From positions 62,001 to 126,000 of the forward strand of contig JAJEGH010000013.1 in NCBI GenBank assembly GCA_022819985.1: a DNA stretch of 64,000 bases, in the 5' to 3' direction. The notes below the pieces were generated by a model. The model had not been told where the DNA came from. It saw only the letters and a list, made by a program, of their open reading frames with translations, and made no database searches. This stretch comes from Alphaproteobacteria bacterium. GTDB taxonomy: Bacteria; Pseudomonadota; Alphaproteobacteria; Bin65. The position numbers were made by a program, and so were the translations under genes. Positions 9,426 to 20,638 of the stretch are shown here, piece after piece; position 1 is the first letter of the stretch; each line of letters opens with the position of its first letter.

Positions 9426-12381
9426 GGAGCCGCTCCCCCTGCGGATCGAGGAAATGGGCCGAGACGATCTCGACCGGCACGTCCCTGCCGCGCACCGCGT
9501 CCCAGGCGCGCACGGTTTCGCCGATCCGGGCATGGCCGTTGCGGATGAAGCCCAGGCCGATCGAATGGCCGAGCGACGGCGACCAGGCGACCGACGACAT
9601 CCAGCCCTCGTCGTTCGCCATCGTCGCTTCGGCGCCGGGCGCCAGGAAATGCGCGCCCGGGGCCAGTTCGTCGGCGCGGTCGACCGGTCGGAAGCCCATC
9701 AGCTCCAGCCCGTCCTCCCGGTTCATCTCCGGCCGTTCGGACAGGACATTGCCGATGCAGTCCTTCTTCTTCGACACCATGCGCTGCATGCCGAGCATCC
9801 GCGCCGTGGTCTGGCCGATCAACTCCGGGCCGGCCGCATGGCCCTTCTCGACCCGCATGACGCCGAGCGCCTCGGTGCCGTAGGCCACCGCGCCGTAGTC
9901 CTCGCCCGCCGCCAGCAGGGCGCCCATCAGCGACTCGCCGTAGCGCGCCGGCACGGCGACCTCGTAGGCCAGCTCGCCGGAGAAGGAGATGCGGAACAGC
10001 CGCGCCGGCGTGCCCCCGCATACGCTCACCTCTGCGCAGGCCATGAAGGGGAAGGCTTCGTTGGAAATGTTGTGGTGCGGATCCACGATCCGGCCGAGCA
10101 GTTCGCGCGAATACGGCCCGGCCACCGCGAACTGGGCCCATTGCTCCGTCACGGAAATCAGATGAACGTCCAGCCCCGGCCACAGGCACTGGCGGGCGAA
10201 TTCCAGATTGCGGAACACCAGCACGGCGTTCGCCGTCGTCGTCGTCATGACGAAACGGTTTTCGCCCAGCCGGGCCGTCGTGCCGTCGTCGTAGCAGATG
10301 CCGTCCTCGCGCAGCATCAGGCCGTAGCGCACCTTGCCGACCGGCAGTTTCGCGAAGCCGTTGGCGTAGACCCTGTTGAGGAACTCCGCCGCATCCCGGC
10401 CCTGGATGTCGATCTTGCCCAGGGTGGTGACATCGCAGATGCCGACCGAGGCGCGGGTCTGCAACACCTCCCGGTCGACCGATTGCCGCCAGTGGGTCTC
10501 GCCCGGCCGCGGGAACCACTGGGCGCGCAGCCACAGGCCGGCCTCGATGAACACGGCGCCGCGCGCCGCCGCCCAGTCGTGGCTCGGCGTCAGCCGCGTC
10601 GGCTGGAAATCCCGGCCGCGCGCGCGCCCGGCGAAGGCGGCGATCGGCACCGGCGTATAGGGCGGGCGGAACACGGTCGTGCCGGTCTCGGCGATGGTCT
10701 TGCCGGTCTGTTCGGCCATGACGGCGAGCGCCCCGACATTCGCCGTCTTGCCCTGGTCGGTCGCCATGCCGAGGGTGGTGTAGCGCTTCAGATGCTCGAC
10801 CGAGCGGAAGCCCTCCCGGTGCGCCTGCACGACGTCCTTGACCGTCACGTCGTTCTGCAGGTCGAGCCAGGCCCGGCCGCGGCTCTCCCGGACATGCCAG
10901 AACGGCGAGACCTCGACCGCCTCGTCGCTGGCGCCCGGCGGATCGCCGGTCGCCGCCGCAATTCCCAGGTCGCCGAGTGCGGCGGCGGCCGCCGCATGGC
11001 CTTCGGCAAGCGCGGCGGCCGTCGTCAACGCGCCGCCCGCCGCCCCGGCAACCGCCATGCCCGGCGGAAGCCGGCCGCCGGGCACGAAGGCGGCGATGTC
11101 GTCGCGCCACGCCGGCTTGCCGCCCTGATGGCAGGTCAGGTGAACATTCGGGTTCCAGCCGCCGGACACTGCGAGGCAGTCGAGCGCGATCCGCTCGCCG
11201 GTCGCCAGCTCGACGCCCTTGACGCCGCCGCGGCCCCAGGTCGCCGCCACCCGTTCGCCCATCCGGATCCGGGCGCCGGGAAGGTCGGCGAGCGGCGCGC
11301 GATCCCGAACGTCGATGACCGCCGCCACCTCGACGCCCTTTGCCGCGAGATCGGCCGCGGTGCGCCAGCCGTCGTCGTTGTTGACGAACAGGCCGACGCG
11401 CCGCCCGCCGGCGACGGCGAACCGGTTGGCGTAGGCGCGCACTGCGCCGGCCAGCATCGCGCCGGGCCGGTCGTTGCCGCCGAAGGCGATCGGCCGCTCG
11501 GTCGCGCCGGCGGCGAGGATCGCCCGCCTGCTGTAGATCCGCCACAGGACCTGGCGCGGCTTGCCGCCGGCGTCGGCGAGATGGTCGGTCCGGCGCTCCA
11601 GCGCGGCGTAGACGCCGTGGTCCCAGGCGCCGACCGCCGTCGTCCGCGGCAGGAGGCGGACCCGGTCCATGGACGCCAGTTCGCGCACGGCCGCCGCCGC
11701 CCAGGCCGCGCCCGCGCGCCCGCCCACCTCATGGGTCTCGGCGTTGAGCCGCCCGCCCATGACGAAATCCTCGTCGGCCAGGATGACCCGCGCGCCGCTG
11801 CGCCCGGCCGCCAATGCGGCGGCGAGGCCGGCCGGGCCCGCGCCGATCACCAGCAGGTCGCAATGCAGGAAGCCCTTGTCGTAGCTGTCCGGATCGGCCG
11901 CGCCGGACAGGCGGCCGAGGCCGGCCGAGGCCCGGATCGCCGGCTCGTAGACCTTCTCCCAGAAGGATTTCGGCCACATGAAGGTCTTGTAGTAGAAGCC
12001 GGCCGAAAGGAAGGGCGCGAGCAGGTCGTTCGCCGCCAGCAGGTCGAAGCGCAGCGAGCCGCGATAGTTCTGGCCGAAGGCTTCCAGCCCGTCGAACAGT
12101 TCGGCGACGGTCGCCCGCGTGTTCGGCTCCCGGTGTGCGCCGCTGCGCAGTTCGACCAGCGCGCTCGGCTCTTCGGAACCGGCGGTAAAGACGCCGCGCG
12201 GCCGGTGATACTTGAAGCTCCGGCCGACCAGCCGGACCCCGTTGGCGAGCAGCGCCGAGGCCAGGGTGTCGCCGGGATAGCCGGTAAGCCGCCGCCCCTC
12301 GAACCGGAAAGCGAGGCTGCGGCTGCGGTCGATGGCGCCGCCCCCATCGGCCGGGGGCCCGAGCCGGAACGGGCCGCTCAC
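9418..12381 (-). CDS. soxA: Sarcosine oxidase alpha subunit
   Basis: DLLVIGAGPAGLAAALAA FAD motif, N-terminal 2Fe-2S-like segment, C-terminal GcvT-like domain; GTGA overlap with soxD. Confidence 0.92.
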   Translation of the reverse strand: MSGPFRLGPPADGGGAIDRSRSLAFRFEGRRLTGYPGDTLASALLANGVRLVGRSFKYHRPRGVFTAGSEEPSALVELRSGAHREPNTRATVAELFDGLEAFGQNYRGSLRFDLLAANDLLAPFLSAGFYYKTFMWPKSFWEKVYEPAIRASAGLGRLSGAADPDSYDKGFLHCDLLVIGAGPAGLAAALAAGRSGARVILADEDFVMGGRLNAETHEVGGRAGAAWAAAAVRELASMDRVRLLPRTTAVGAWDHGVYAALERRTDHLADAGGKPRQVLWRIYSRRAILAAGATERPIAFGGNDRPGAMLAGAVRAYANRFAVAGGRRVGLFVNNDDGWRTAADLAAKGVEVAAVIDVRDRAPLADLPGARIRMGERVAATWGRGGVKGVELATGERIALDCLAVSGGWNPNVHLTCHQGGKPAWRDDIAAFVPGGRLPPGMAVAGAAGGALTTAAALAEGHAAAAAALGDLGIAAATGDPPGASDEAVEVSPFWHVRESRGRAWLDLQNDVTVKDVVQAHREGFRSVEHLKRYTTLGMATDQGKTANVGALAVMAEQTGKTIAETGTTVFRPPYTPVPIAAFAGRARGRDFQPTRLTPSHDWAAARGAVFIEAGLWLRAQWFPRPGETHWRQSVDREVLQTRASVGICDVTTLGKIDIQGRDAAEFLNRVYANGFAKLPVGKVRYGLMLREDGICYDDGTTARLGENRFVMTTTTANAVLVFRNLEFARQCLWPGLDVHLISVTEQWAQFAVAGPYSRELLGRIVDPHHNISNEAFPFMACAEVSVCGGTPARLFRISFSGELAYEVAVPARYGESLMGALLAAGEDYGAVAYGTEALGVMRVEKGHAAGPELIGQTTARMLGMQRMVSKKKDCIGNVLSERPEMNREDGLELMGFRPVDRADELAPGAHFLAPGAEATMANDEGWMSSVAWSPSLGHSIGLGFIRNGHARIGETVRAWDAVRGRDVPVEIVSAHFLDPQGERLRG

Positions 12382-12665
12382 CGGTCCCGCCCCCGCGCAA
12401 CGGCGACATCGCGCGCCAGTTCGACCTTCAGCACCTCGTGAGTCAGCGTGTTGCGGGTCACGACCAGCCAGGACCGGTCGCCCTGCTCGTGGAACCACAG
12501 CTCCCGGTGCTCGCCGGCCGGATTGTCCCGCAGATGCAGATAGTCGTGGAACTGCTGCGCCGCGTCTTCGGCCTGCCAGTCGGGCCGGTCGATCAGGCTG
12601 GCGTCGCCGAGAATGACGAATTCCGCCGCGTCGCGCGGGCCGAGGAGCGGATGGTCGATTATCAT
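12378..12665 (-). CDS. soxD: Sarcosine oxidase delta subunit
   Basis: Short SoxD-like protein: MIIDHPLLGPRDAAEF...HLRDNPAGEHRELWFHEQGDRSWLVVTRNTLTHEV. Confidence 0.88.
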   Translation of the reverse strand: MIIDHPLLGPRDAAEFVILGDASLIDRPDWQAEDAAQQFHDYLHLRDNPAGEHRELWFHEQGDRSWLVVTRNTLTHEVLKVELARDVAVARGRDR

Positions 12666-12676
12666 CCCGCCGCCCC

Positions 12677-13927
12677 CTAGTGCAGGTTCGGCTGGGCGCC
12701 GGCGCCCTTTTCGTCGATCGCCGCGCCGCGCTCGAACCGGTCCAGCCGCATCTCCGCGGCGACCGGGTGCGCCTCGCCGGTCGCGACCAGGTGGGCATAG
12801 CAATAGCCGCTCGCCGGCGTCGCCTTGAAGCCGCCGTAGTTCCAGCCGCCGTTGAAGAACAGGCCCTCGACCGGCGTCCGGTCGATGAAGGGCGAGCCGT
12901 CCATCGACATGTCGACCAGGCCGCCCCAGATGCGCAGCACCCGTGCCCGGCCGATCATCGGCATCAGCGCCATGCCGCCCTCGCAGACATGTTCGAGGGC
13001 CGGCAGGTTGCCGCGCTGGGCATAGCTGTTGTAGCCGTCGATATCACCGCCGAACACCAGCCCGCCCTTGTCCGACTGGCTGATGTAGAAATGCCCGGCG
13101 CCGAAGGTGAGGACGCCGGGAACGGCCGGCTTCAGCCCTTCGCTGACGAAGGCCTGCAGGACATGGCTCTCGATCGGCAGGCGCAGGCCGGCGTAGCCCA
13201 TCACCCGGCCGGAGGAGCCGGCGACGCAGACCGCCACCCGGTTCGCCGCGATGGCGCCGCGGGTCGTCTCGACGCCGTGGCAAACGCCGTTGCGGATGTC
13301 GAAGCCGGTGACCTCGCAATTCTGGATCAGGTCGACGCCGCGCCGGTCGGCGCCCCGGCCATAGCCCCAGGCGACCGCATCGTGGCGCACCGTGCCGCCG
13401 CGCGGCTGCCACAGCCCGCCCTGGATCGGGAAGCGCTCGTTGTCGAAGTCCAGGAAGGGGCATTTCTCCCGCAGCGCCGCGCGGTCGAGCAGCGCCGCAT
13501 CCGCCCCGGCGAGGATCATGGCGTTGCCGCGCCGGGCGGCGGCGTCGCGCTGGGCGTCGCTGTGGTACAGGTTGATAATCCCGCGCTGCGAGACCATCGC
13601 ATTGTAGTTGAAGTCCTGCTCCAGGCCTTCCCACAGCTTCATCGAAAGCTCGTAGAAGGGCTGGTTGCCGGGCAGCAGATAGTTGGAGCGGACGATCGTC
13701 GTGTTGCGGCCGACATTGCCGGAGCCGAGCCAGCCCTTCTCCAGCACCGCCACGTCGGTCAGGCCGTGGACCGTCGCCAGGTAGTAGGCCGTGGCAAGGC
13801 CGTGCCCGCCGCCGCCCACGACGACGATTTCGTAGCGGCGTTTCGGCTCCGGCTCGCGCCAGACCGGCGTCCAGCCGCGGTTGCCGGTCAGCCCTTGCCT
13901 GAGGAGTTGCAGGACGGAATAGCGCAT
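12677..13927 (-). CDS. soxB: Sarcosine oxidase beta subunit
   Basis: YEIVVVGGGGHGLATAYYLA...GWLGSGNVGRNTTIVRSNYL; first gene of the sox operon. Confidence 0.92.
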   Translation of the reverse strand: MRYSVLQLLRQGLTGNRGWTPVWREPEPKRRYEIVVVGGGGHGLATAYYLATVHGLTDVAVLEKGWLGSGNVGRNTTIVRSNYLLPGNQPFYELSMKLWEGLEQDFNYNAMVSQRGIINLYHSDAQRDAAARRGNAMILAGADAALLDRAALREKCPFLDFDNERFPIQGGLWQPRGGTVRHDAVAWGYGRGADRRGVDLIQNCEVTGFDIRNGVCHGVETTRGAIAANRVAVCVAGSSGRVMGYAGLRLPIESHVLQAFVSEGLKPAVPGVLTFGAGHFYISQSDKGGLVFGGDIDGYNSYAQRGNLPALEHVCEGGMALMPMIGRARVLRIWGGLVDMSMDGSPFIDRTPVEGLFFNGGWNYGGFKATPASGYCYAHLVATGEAHPVAAEMRLDRFERGAAIDEKGAGAQPNLH

Positions 13928-14013
13928 GGCGTCCCCGTTCGAACGGCCGATTGATGCGCCGGTTCCGGTTGCCGCGCCTTCCGAAAACGGACGGATTTTT
14001 GTAATATCCGGAC

Positions 14014-14994
14014 ATGACCGGACCGCCGCCCGCCGCCCGCCGCATCGCCTTCGTCCTGGTCGAGGGTTTCGCGCTGATGTCTTTCGCCGCCGTCGCGGAA
14101 CCGCTGCGCGCGGCCAACCTGCTGGCCGGCAGACGGGTCTACGACGTCGGCGCCTTCGCCGCCGGACGGGCCGACGGCGGAACGGTGCGCAGCTCCTCGG
14201 CAGCGGTGGTCCCGGCGCGGCCGCTGGCGGAGGCGGACGGCGCGTTCGACCTCGCGCTCGTCGTCGCCGGCGGCAACCCGGTGGATTACCGCGATCCGTT
14301 CACGCTGCAATGGCTGCGGCGCCAGGCGCGCCACGGCCGCATGCTGGGCGGCGTCTCCGGCGGCCCGGCGATCCTCGCCAACGCCGGCGTCATGGCGAAC
14401 CGGCGCATGACGATCCACTGGGAGCACGCCGCGGCCCTCGCCGAGCGCCATCCCGGCCTGCTGCTGGAACGCACGCTCTATGTCGTGGACCGGGACCGCA
14501 TGACCTGCGCCGGCGGCACGGCGCCGCTCGACATGATGCACGCCCTGATCGCCGAGCATCACGGCCCGCAATTCGCCCGCCGGGTGAGCGACTGGTTCAT
14601 GCATACCGAGGTGCGCCCCGCCGGCGGCCCGCAGCGCGCCGGCCTGGCGCAGCGCTACGCCACCAACCGCCACGCGGTGCTGGTCGCCGTCGAGGCGATG
14701 GAAAACCACATCGCCGACCCGCTGCCGCTCGCCGACCTCGCCCGGGTCGTCGGCGTGAGCGCCAGGCAGTTGAACCGGCAGTTCCGCGCCGGGATGGGCC
14801 GCAGCGCCGGCGCCTTCTATCGCGACCTGCGGCTCGACAAGTCCCGCGAACTGCTGCGCCAGACCGACCTGCCGGTGCTCGAAATCGCGCTCGCCACCGG
14901 GTTCGCGGGCAGCGCCCATTTCGCGACGGCCTTCAAGCGGCGCTTCGGGCGGCCTCCGTCCCGCGACCGGCAAAGGCCGCCGGACCCGGCGTAG
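14014..14994 (+). CDS. GlxA-family AraC-type transcriptional regulator (DJ-1/PfpI-like N-terminus plus HTH)
   Basis: N-terminal class-I GATase-like domain, C-terminal LADLARVVGVSARQLNRQFRAGMGRSAGAFYRDLRLDKSRELLRQTD; divergent from soxBDAG. Confidence 0.88.
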   Translation: MTGPPPAARRIAFVLVEGFALMSFAAVAEPLRAANLLAGRRVYDVGAFAAGRADGGTVRSSSAAVVPARPLAEADGAFDLALVVAGGNPVDYRDPFTLQWLRRQARHGRMLGGVSGGPAILANAGVMANRRMTIHWEHAAALAERHPGLLLERTLYVVDRDRMTCAGGTAPLDMMHALIAEHHGPQFARRVSDWFMHTEVRPAGGPQRAGLAQRYATNRHAVLVAVEAMENHIADPLPLADLARVVGVSARQLNRQFRAGMGRSAGAFYRDLRLDKSRELLRQTDLPVLEIALATGFAGSAHFATAFKRRFGRPPSRDRQRPPDPA

Positions 14995-15095
14995 CGGCAG
15001 CGCGCGACTTTCCGGCCGGGCCGGACCGGGTCTCACCGGACGGGGCCTCACCGGACGGGGCCGTGTGCCGGCGCGACGCGGCGATATCGGGAAAA

Positions 15096-15172
15096 TGGGG
15101 CGAATGATGGGATTTGAACCCACGACCCCCTGGACCACAACCAGGTGCTCTAACCAACTGAGCTACATCCGC
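15096..15172 (-). tRNA. tRNA-His (anticodon GTG)
   Basis: Reverse complement GCGGATGTAGCTCAGTTGGTTAGAGCACCTGGTTGTGGTCCAGG...CATTCGCCCCA; C73 discriminator and possible encoded G-1 fit tRNA-His. Confidence 0.95.
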
Positions 15173-15332
15173 CGCCGCGGGCCCCCGGAAGCGATTTCCA
15201 GAAACGACCTCCGGGAACGATTCCCCCTTAAACGATCCAGGGCGGGACCGGGTTTGTAAGCACCGGGCCCGGAAGGGTCAAGATGCGCGAGCGAAATGCC
15301 CCGGGAACGCCGGCCCCGGCCGGCCGCCGGCG

Positions 15333-16124
15333 CTACGCCGCCGCGTGGCGGGCGCCGGGCGGCGGCGGATCGTTCGGGCCGCCGGCGAAGCACTGGGCGA
15401 TCGCCATCCACCGGGCGGCCGCCTCGCCGCGCACATCCAGGCCAACATCGGCGATATTGCGCGTCTGGGTCACGACCTGGCAGAAGTCGGTTGCCGGCCC
15501 GGCGATATAATCGGTGTCGCTCTCGTCGTTCCAGGTCCAGACGGCGCCGGACGGTGCGGTCAGCCGGACGAAGGGCTTGACCGCCGGCCGGTCGAGCCCG
15601 CGGTTGGCGAAGGTGTAGCCGAAGGTCCGCACGCCGAGCTCGGCGATGTTGCGGATGCGGTCCTCGTTCCGCCGCGCGACGCCGAAAATGTCGAACACCT
15701 CCTGGCCGTGCGACCAGGTTTCCATCTGGCGCGCGATCATGCTCATGCGCACGGTCATCGGCGGCCCGACCCAGCTGACCCGCCGTTCCGGGTCCAGCTC
15801 CCGCCACAGCGGCTCCATCTCGATGCACAGTCCGTACCACGCGCCGAGCAGCGCCTGCCCCTTCAGGCCGCCCGACCATTCGTGGGTGTAGGGAAAATGC
15901 TGTCTGCCGGCGTCCTGGAATGCGCGCACGAAGGCGTCGAAGGCCGCTTCGTCGGTCACCGACAGGTTCACGGCATGGTTCCACATGTGGAGATGGGCGA
16001 TCACGTCGTTGACCGTCCAGTCCTTGAACTGGGTCGCGCGCTCGAAATCGGCATCGTCCCGGTTTTGCAACAGGGCGTGCAGCGCGTCGCACTCGGCCCT
16101 GAAATCGGCGGCTTCGCTCAGCAT
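15333..16124 (-). CDS. TIGR03084-like / maleylpyruvate-isomerase-N (DinB-like) family protein
   Basis: DWTVNDVIAHLHMWNHAVNLS...SMIARQMETWSHGQEVFDIFGVAR. Confidence 0.78.
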   Translation of the reverse strand: MLSEAADFRAECDALHALLQNRDDADFERATQFKDWTVNDVIAHLHMWNHAVNLSVTDEAAFDAFVRAFQDAGRQHFPYTHEWSGGLKGQALLGAWYGLCIEMEPLWRELDPERRVSWVGPPMTVRMSMIARQMETWSHGQEVFDIFGVARRNEDRIRNIAELGVRTFGYTFANRGLDRPAVKPFVRLTAPSGAVWTWNDESDTDYIAGPATDFCQVVTQTRNIADVGLDVRGEAAARWMAIAQCFAGGPNDPPPPGARHAAA

Positions 16125-16145
16125 CGGTTCTCCCTCTCCCCTGCC

Positions 16146-18152
<2,007 letters not shown>

Positions 18153-18156
18153 GCCC

Positions 18157-18975
18157 CTACCCGGCTCCCGCATCCCCGGAGCCCGGCTCCGCCGCCCAGG
18201 ACGGCTTGCGCTTGTCGAGGAAGGCGGCGATGCCCTCGCGGGCCTCCTCGCCCAGCATGCAGTCGGCGAAGCGCCCGCCGGCGAGGGCGATCATCTCGTC
18301 CCGCGGCAGCCGCGCCGCTTTCAGAACGAGTTCCTTGGTCACGGCGTTGGCCCCCGGCGCGCAGCGTCGGACGCTCTTGCGGATATCGGCCTCGACCGCA
18401 TCCAGCCCGGCGGCGTCTTCGGCGACGAAATCGGCCAGGCCGAGGCGGCCGGCCTCGCGCCCGTCGAAACGCGCGCCGGTCAGCATCAGGCGGCGCGCCG
18501 CCGTCAGGCCGATGCGTTGGACCACGAACGGCGCGATCTGGGCCGGCGGCAGGCCGAGCGAGGTTTCCGCGATGGCGAATTTTGCGTCCGCGGTTACGGC
18601 GACGACATCGCCGGTGCAGGCCAGACCGAGGCCGCCGGCGATCGCAGCGCCTTCGATCGACATGATAACAACCTGTGGCATTGTATTGAGATAGCTGAAA
18701 AACTCTCCGGCACCGGCGTTCGACGCGGCGATCTCGGCACGGGAGGCGCCGCCCTGGAAACTGCTGCGGAAATTCTTGAGGTCGCCGCCGGCGCAGAACA
18801 CGCCGCCCTTGCCGCGCAGGGTGATGCCGCGCACCGTGCGGTCGTCGCGCACCGCCTCCAGCGCGGCGCGCATGGCAGCCAGCATTTCCGCGCCCAGGGC
18901 GTTGCGCACCGCTGGCCGGTTCATCCACAGGGTCAGCCAGCCATCGTCGCGTTCGACAATCAGTTCGTCGGACAT
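18157..18975 (-). CDS. Enoyl-CoA hydratase/isomerase family protein (atuE-like)
   Basis: LWMNRPAVRNALGAEMLAAM... crotonase fold signatures. Confidence 0.88.
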   Translation of the reverse strand: MSDELIVERDDGWLTLWMNRPAVRNALGAEMLAAMRAALEAVRDDRTVRGITLRGKGGVFCAGGDLKNFRSSFQGGASRAEIAASNAGAGEFFSYLNTMPQVVIMSIEGAAIAGGLGLACTGDVVAVTADAKFAIAETSLGLPPAQIAPFVVQRIGLTAARRLMLTGARFDGREAGRLGLADFVAEDAAGLDAVEADIRKSVRRCAPGANAVTKELVLKAARLPRDEMIALAGGRFADCMLGEEAREGIAAFLDKRKPSWAAEPGSGDAGAG

Positions 18976-19018
18976 GCTGTTCCTTTCCGTCCCCGACGCG
19001 GAGGCGGCGGCGCCGCGG

Positions 19019-20638
19019 TCAGATCCGCGCGACGCCGAAGCTGTTCGGCCGCACGGTGCGGCGGCGCGCCTCGTCCACCGTCGCCAGCAGGAAGCCGAGG
19101 GTCCGGCGCGTCTCCCGCGGGTCGATCATGCCGTCGTCCTGGAGACGGCCCGACGTGTAGAAGGCGCTGGACTGGCCGTCGAAATGCCGGACCAGCCGCT
19201 CCTCCTGCTTCCTGAGCCGGTCTTCGTCCACCTCCTGCCCCTTGGCGCGGGCGACGCCTTCGGCAACCATCGTCATGGTCTTGGCGGCCTGGCCGCCGCC
19301 CATCACGCCGGTTGTGGCGTTGGGCCAGGTGTAGAGGAAATCCGGATCGTAGCCGCGGCCGCACATGCCGTAGTTGCCGGCGCCGAAGCTCGCCCCGGTC
19401 ATAAAGGTCAGCCGCGGCACCGCGATGTTGGTCACCGACTGGATCATCTTCGAGCCGTGCTTGATCATGCCGGCGCGCTCATAGTCCCGGCCGACGATGT
19501 AACCCGTCGTGTTCTGGAGGAAGACCATCGGGACGCCGGCCTGGTCGCACAGTTGCAGGAACTGGGTCGCCTTGGCCGCGCCGTCAGGGTCGATCGGGCC
19601 GTTGTTGGCGACGATGCCGCAGGCCCGGCCCATCACCTCGGCCTGGAGGCAGACGGTCGTAACGCCGAAGCGCGGCTTGAAATCGAGGAATTCCGAGCCG
19701 TCGACGATGCGGGCGACGACCTCCCGGACCTCGTAGGGCTTGCGGTAATCGACCGGCACGATGCCGGCGATTTCGTCCGGATCGTAAAGCGGTGCCGGCC
19801 CTTCGGCGGCGGAGGATGCCTCGCCGGCGTTCCAGTTCAGCCGCCGGACGACCTCGCGGCACATTTCGACGCCTTCGCCGTCGTCCTCCGCCAGATATTC
19901 GACCAGGCCGGAAACGCTGGCGTGCATCTCGGCGCCGCCCAGCTCCTCCTCGGTCGCGATCTCGCCGGTCGCGGCCTTGAGCAGGGGCGGACCGGCGAGA
20001 AAGGCGCGGCCCCGGCCCTTCACGCCGATGACATAATCGCTCATGCCCGGCATGTAGGCGCCGCCGGCGGTCGAGGAGCCGTGCAGCACGGTGATGACCG
20101 GCACGCCGGCCCCGGAAAGCCGGGCCTGGTTGGCGAACAGCCGGCCGCCGATCAGAAAGCCCTCGACCGTGTATTCCATCAGGTTGGCGCCGGCGCTCTC
20201 GACCAGATGGATGAAAGGCAGCTTCTGGGCGAGCGCGATCTCCTGCATGCGCCGGATGCGGAAGGCGGTCGCCTGGGTGAGCGCGCCGGCCTGGATGCCG
20301 CTGTCGTCCACCGCGATGGCGCAGCGCACGCCGCGGACGAAGCCGATGCCGGCGATCGCGTTGCCGCCGGGCAGCGATTTCTCCTCGTCCGCGGTATCGA
20401 GCAGGTAGCCGGCCATGTTGCCCATGACGAGGAAGGGCATGCCCGGATCGAGCAGGCGGGCGAGACGCTCGCGCGGGGTCAGCTGGTTGCGTTCGACGAA
20501 ACGCGGCTTGCGCGCCTCCGACCGGATCGCGCCGCGCCGGTTGAGGTCCTCCATCCGGCCGATGAGCGCCAGCATGTCGGCGCGGTTGGCCCTGAAGCTC
20601 TCGCTGGCCGGATCGACCTGGCTGCGGAACGCGGTCAT
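19019..20638 (-). CDS. Acyl-CoA carboxylase carboxyltransferase subunit (atuC-like)
   Basis: NQLTPRERLARLLDPG...GGAYMPGMSDYVIGVKG...TGASFGAGNYGMCGRGYDPDFLYTWPNA. Confidence 0.92.
   Translation of the reverse strand: MTAFRSQVDPASESFRANRADMLALIGRMEDLNRRGAIRSEARKPRFVERNQLTPRERLARLLDPGMPFLVMGNMAGYLLDTADEEKSLPGGNAIAGIGFVRGVRCAIAVDDSGIQAGALTQATAFRIRRMQEIALAQKLPFIHLVESAGANLMEYTVEGFLIGGRLFANQARLSGAGVPVITVLHGSSTAGGAYMPGMSDYVIGVKGRGRAFLAGPPLLKAATGEIATEEELGGAEMHASVSGLVEYLAEDDGEGVEMCREVVRRLNWNAGEASSAAEGPAPLYDPDEIAGIVPVDYRKPYEVREVVARIVDGSEFLDFKPRFGVTTVCLQAEVMGRACGIVANNGPIDPDGAAKATQFLQLCDQAGVPMVFLQNTTGYIVGRDYERAGMIKHGSKMIQSVTNIAVPRLTFMTGASFGAGNYGMCGRGYDPDFLYTWPNATTGVMGGGQAAKTMTMVAEGVARAKGQEVDEDRLRKQEERLVRHFDGQSSAFYTSGRLQDDGMIDPRETRRTLGFLLATVDEARRRTVRPNSFGVARI

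Noticed and set aside
9454-12441. 995-aa plus-strand ORF
   Set aside because: Antisense shadow of soxA/soxD, typical of GC-rich DNA.
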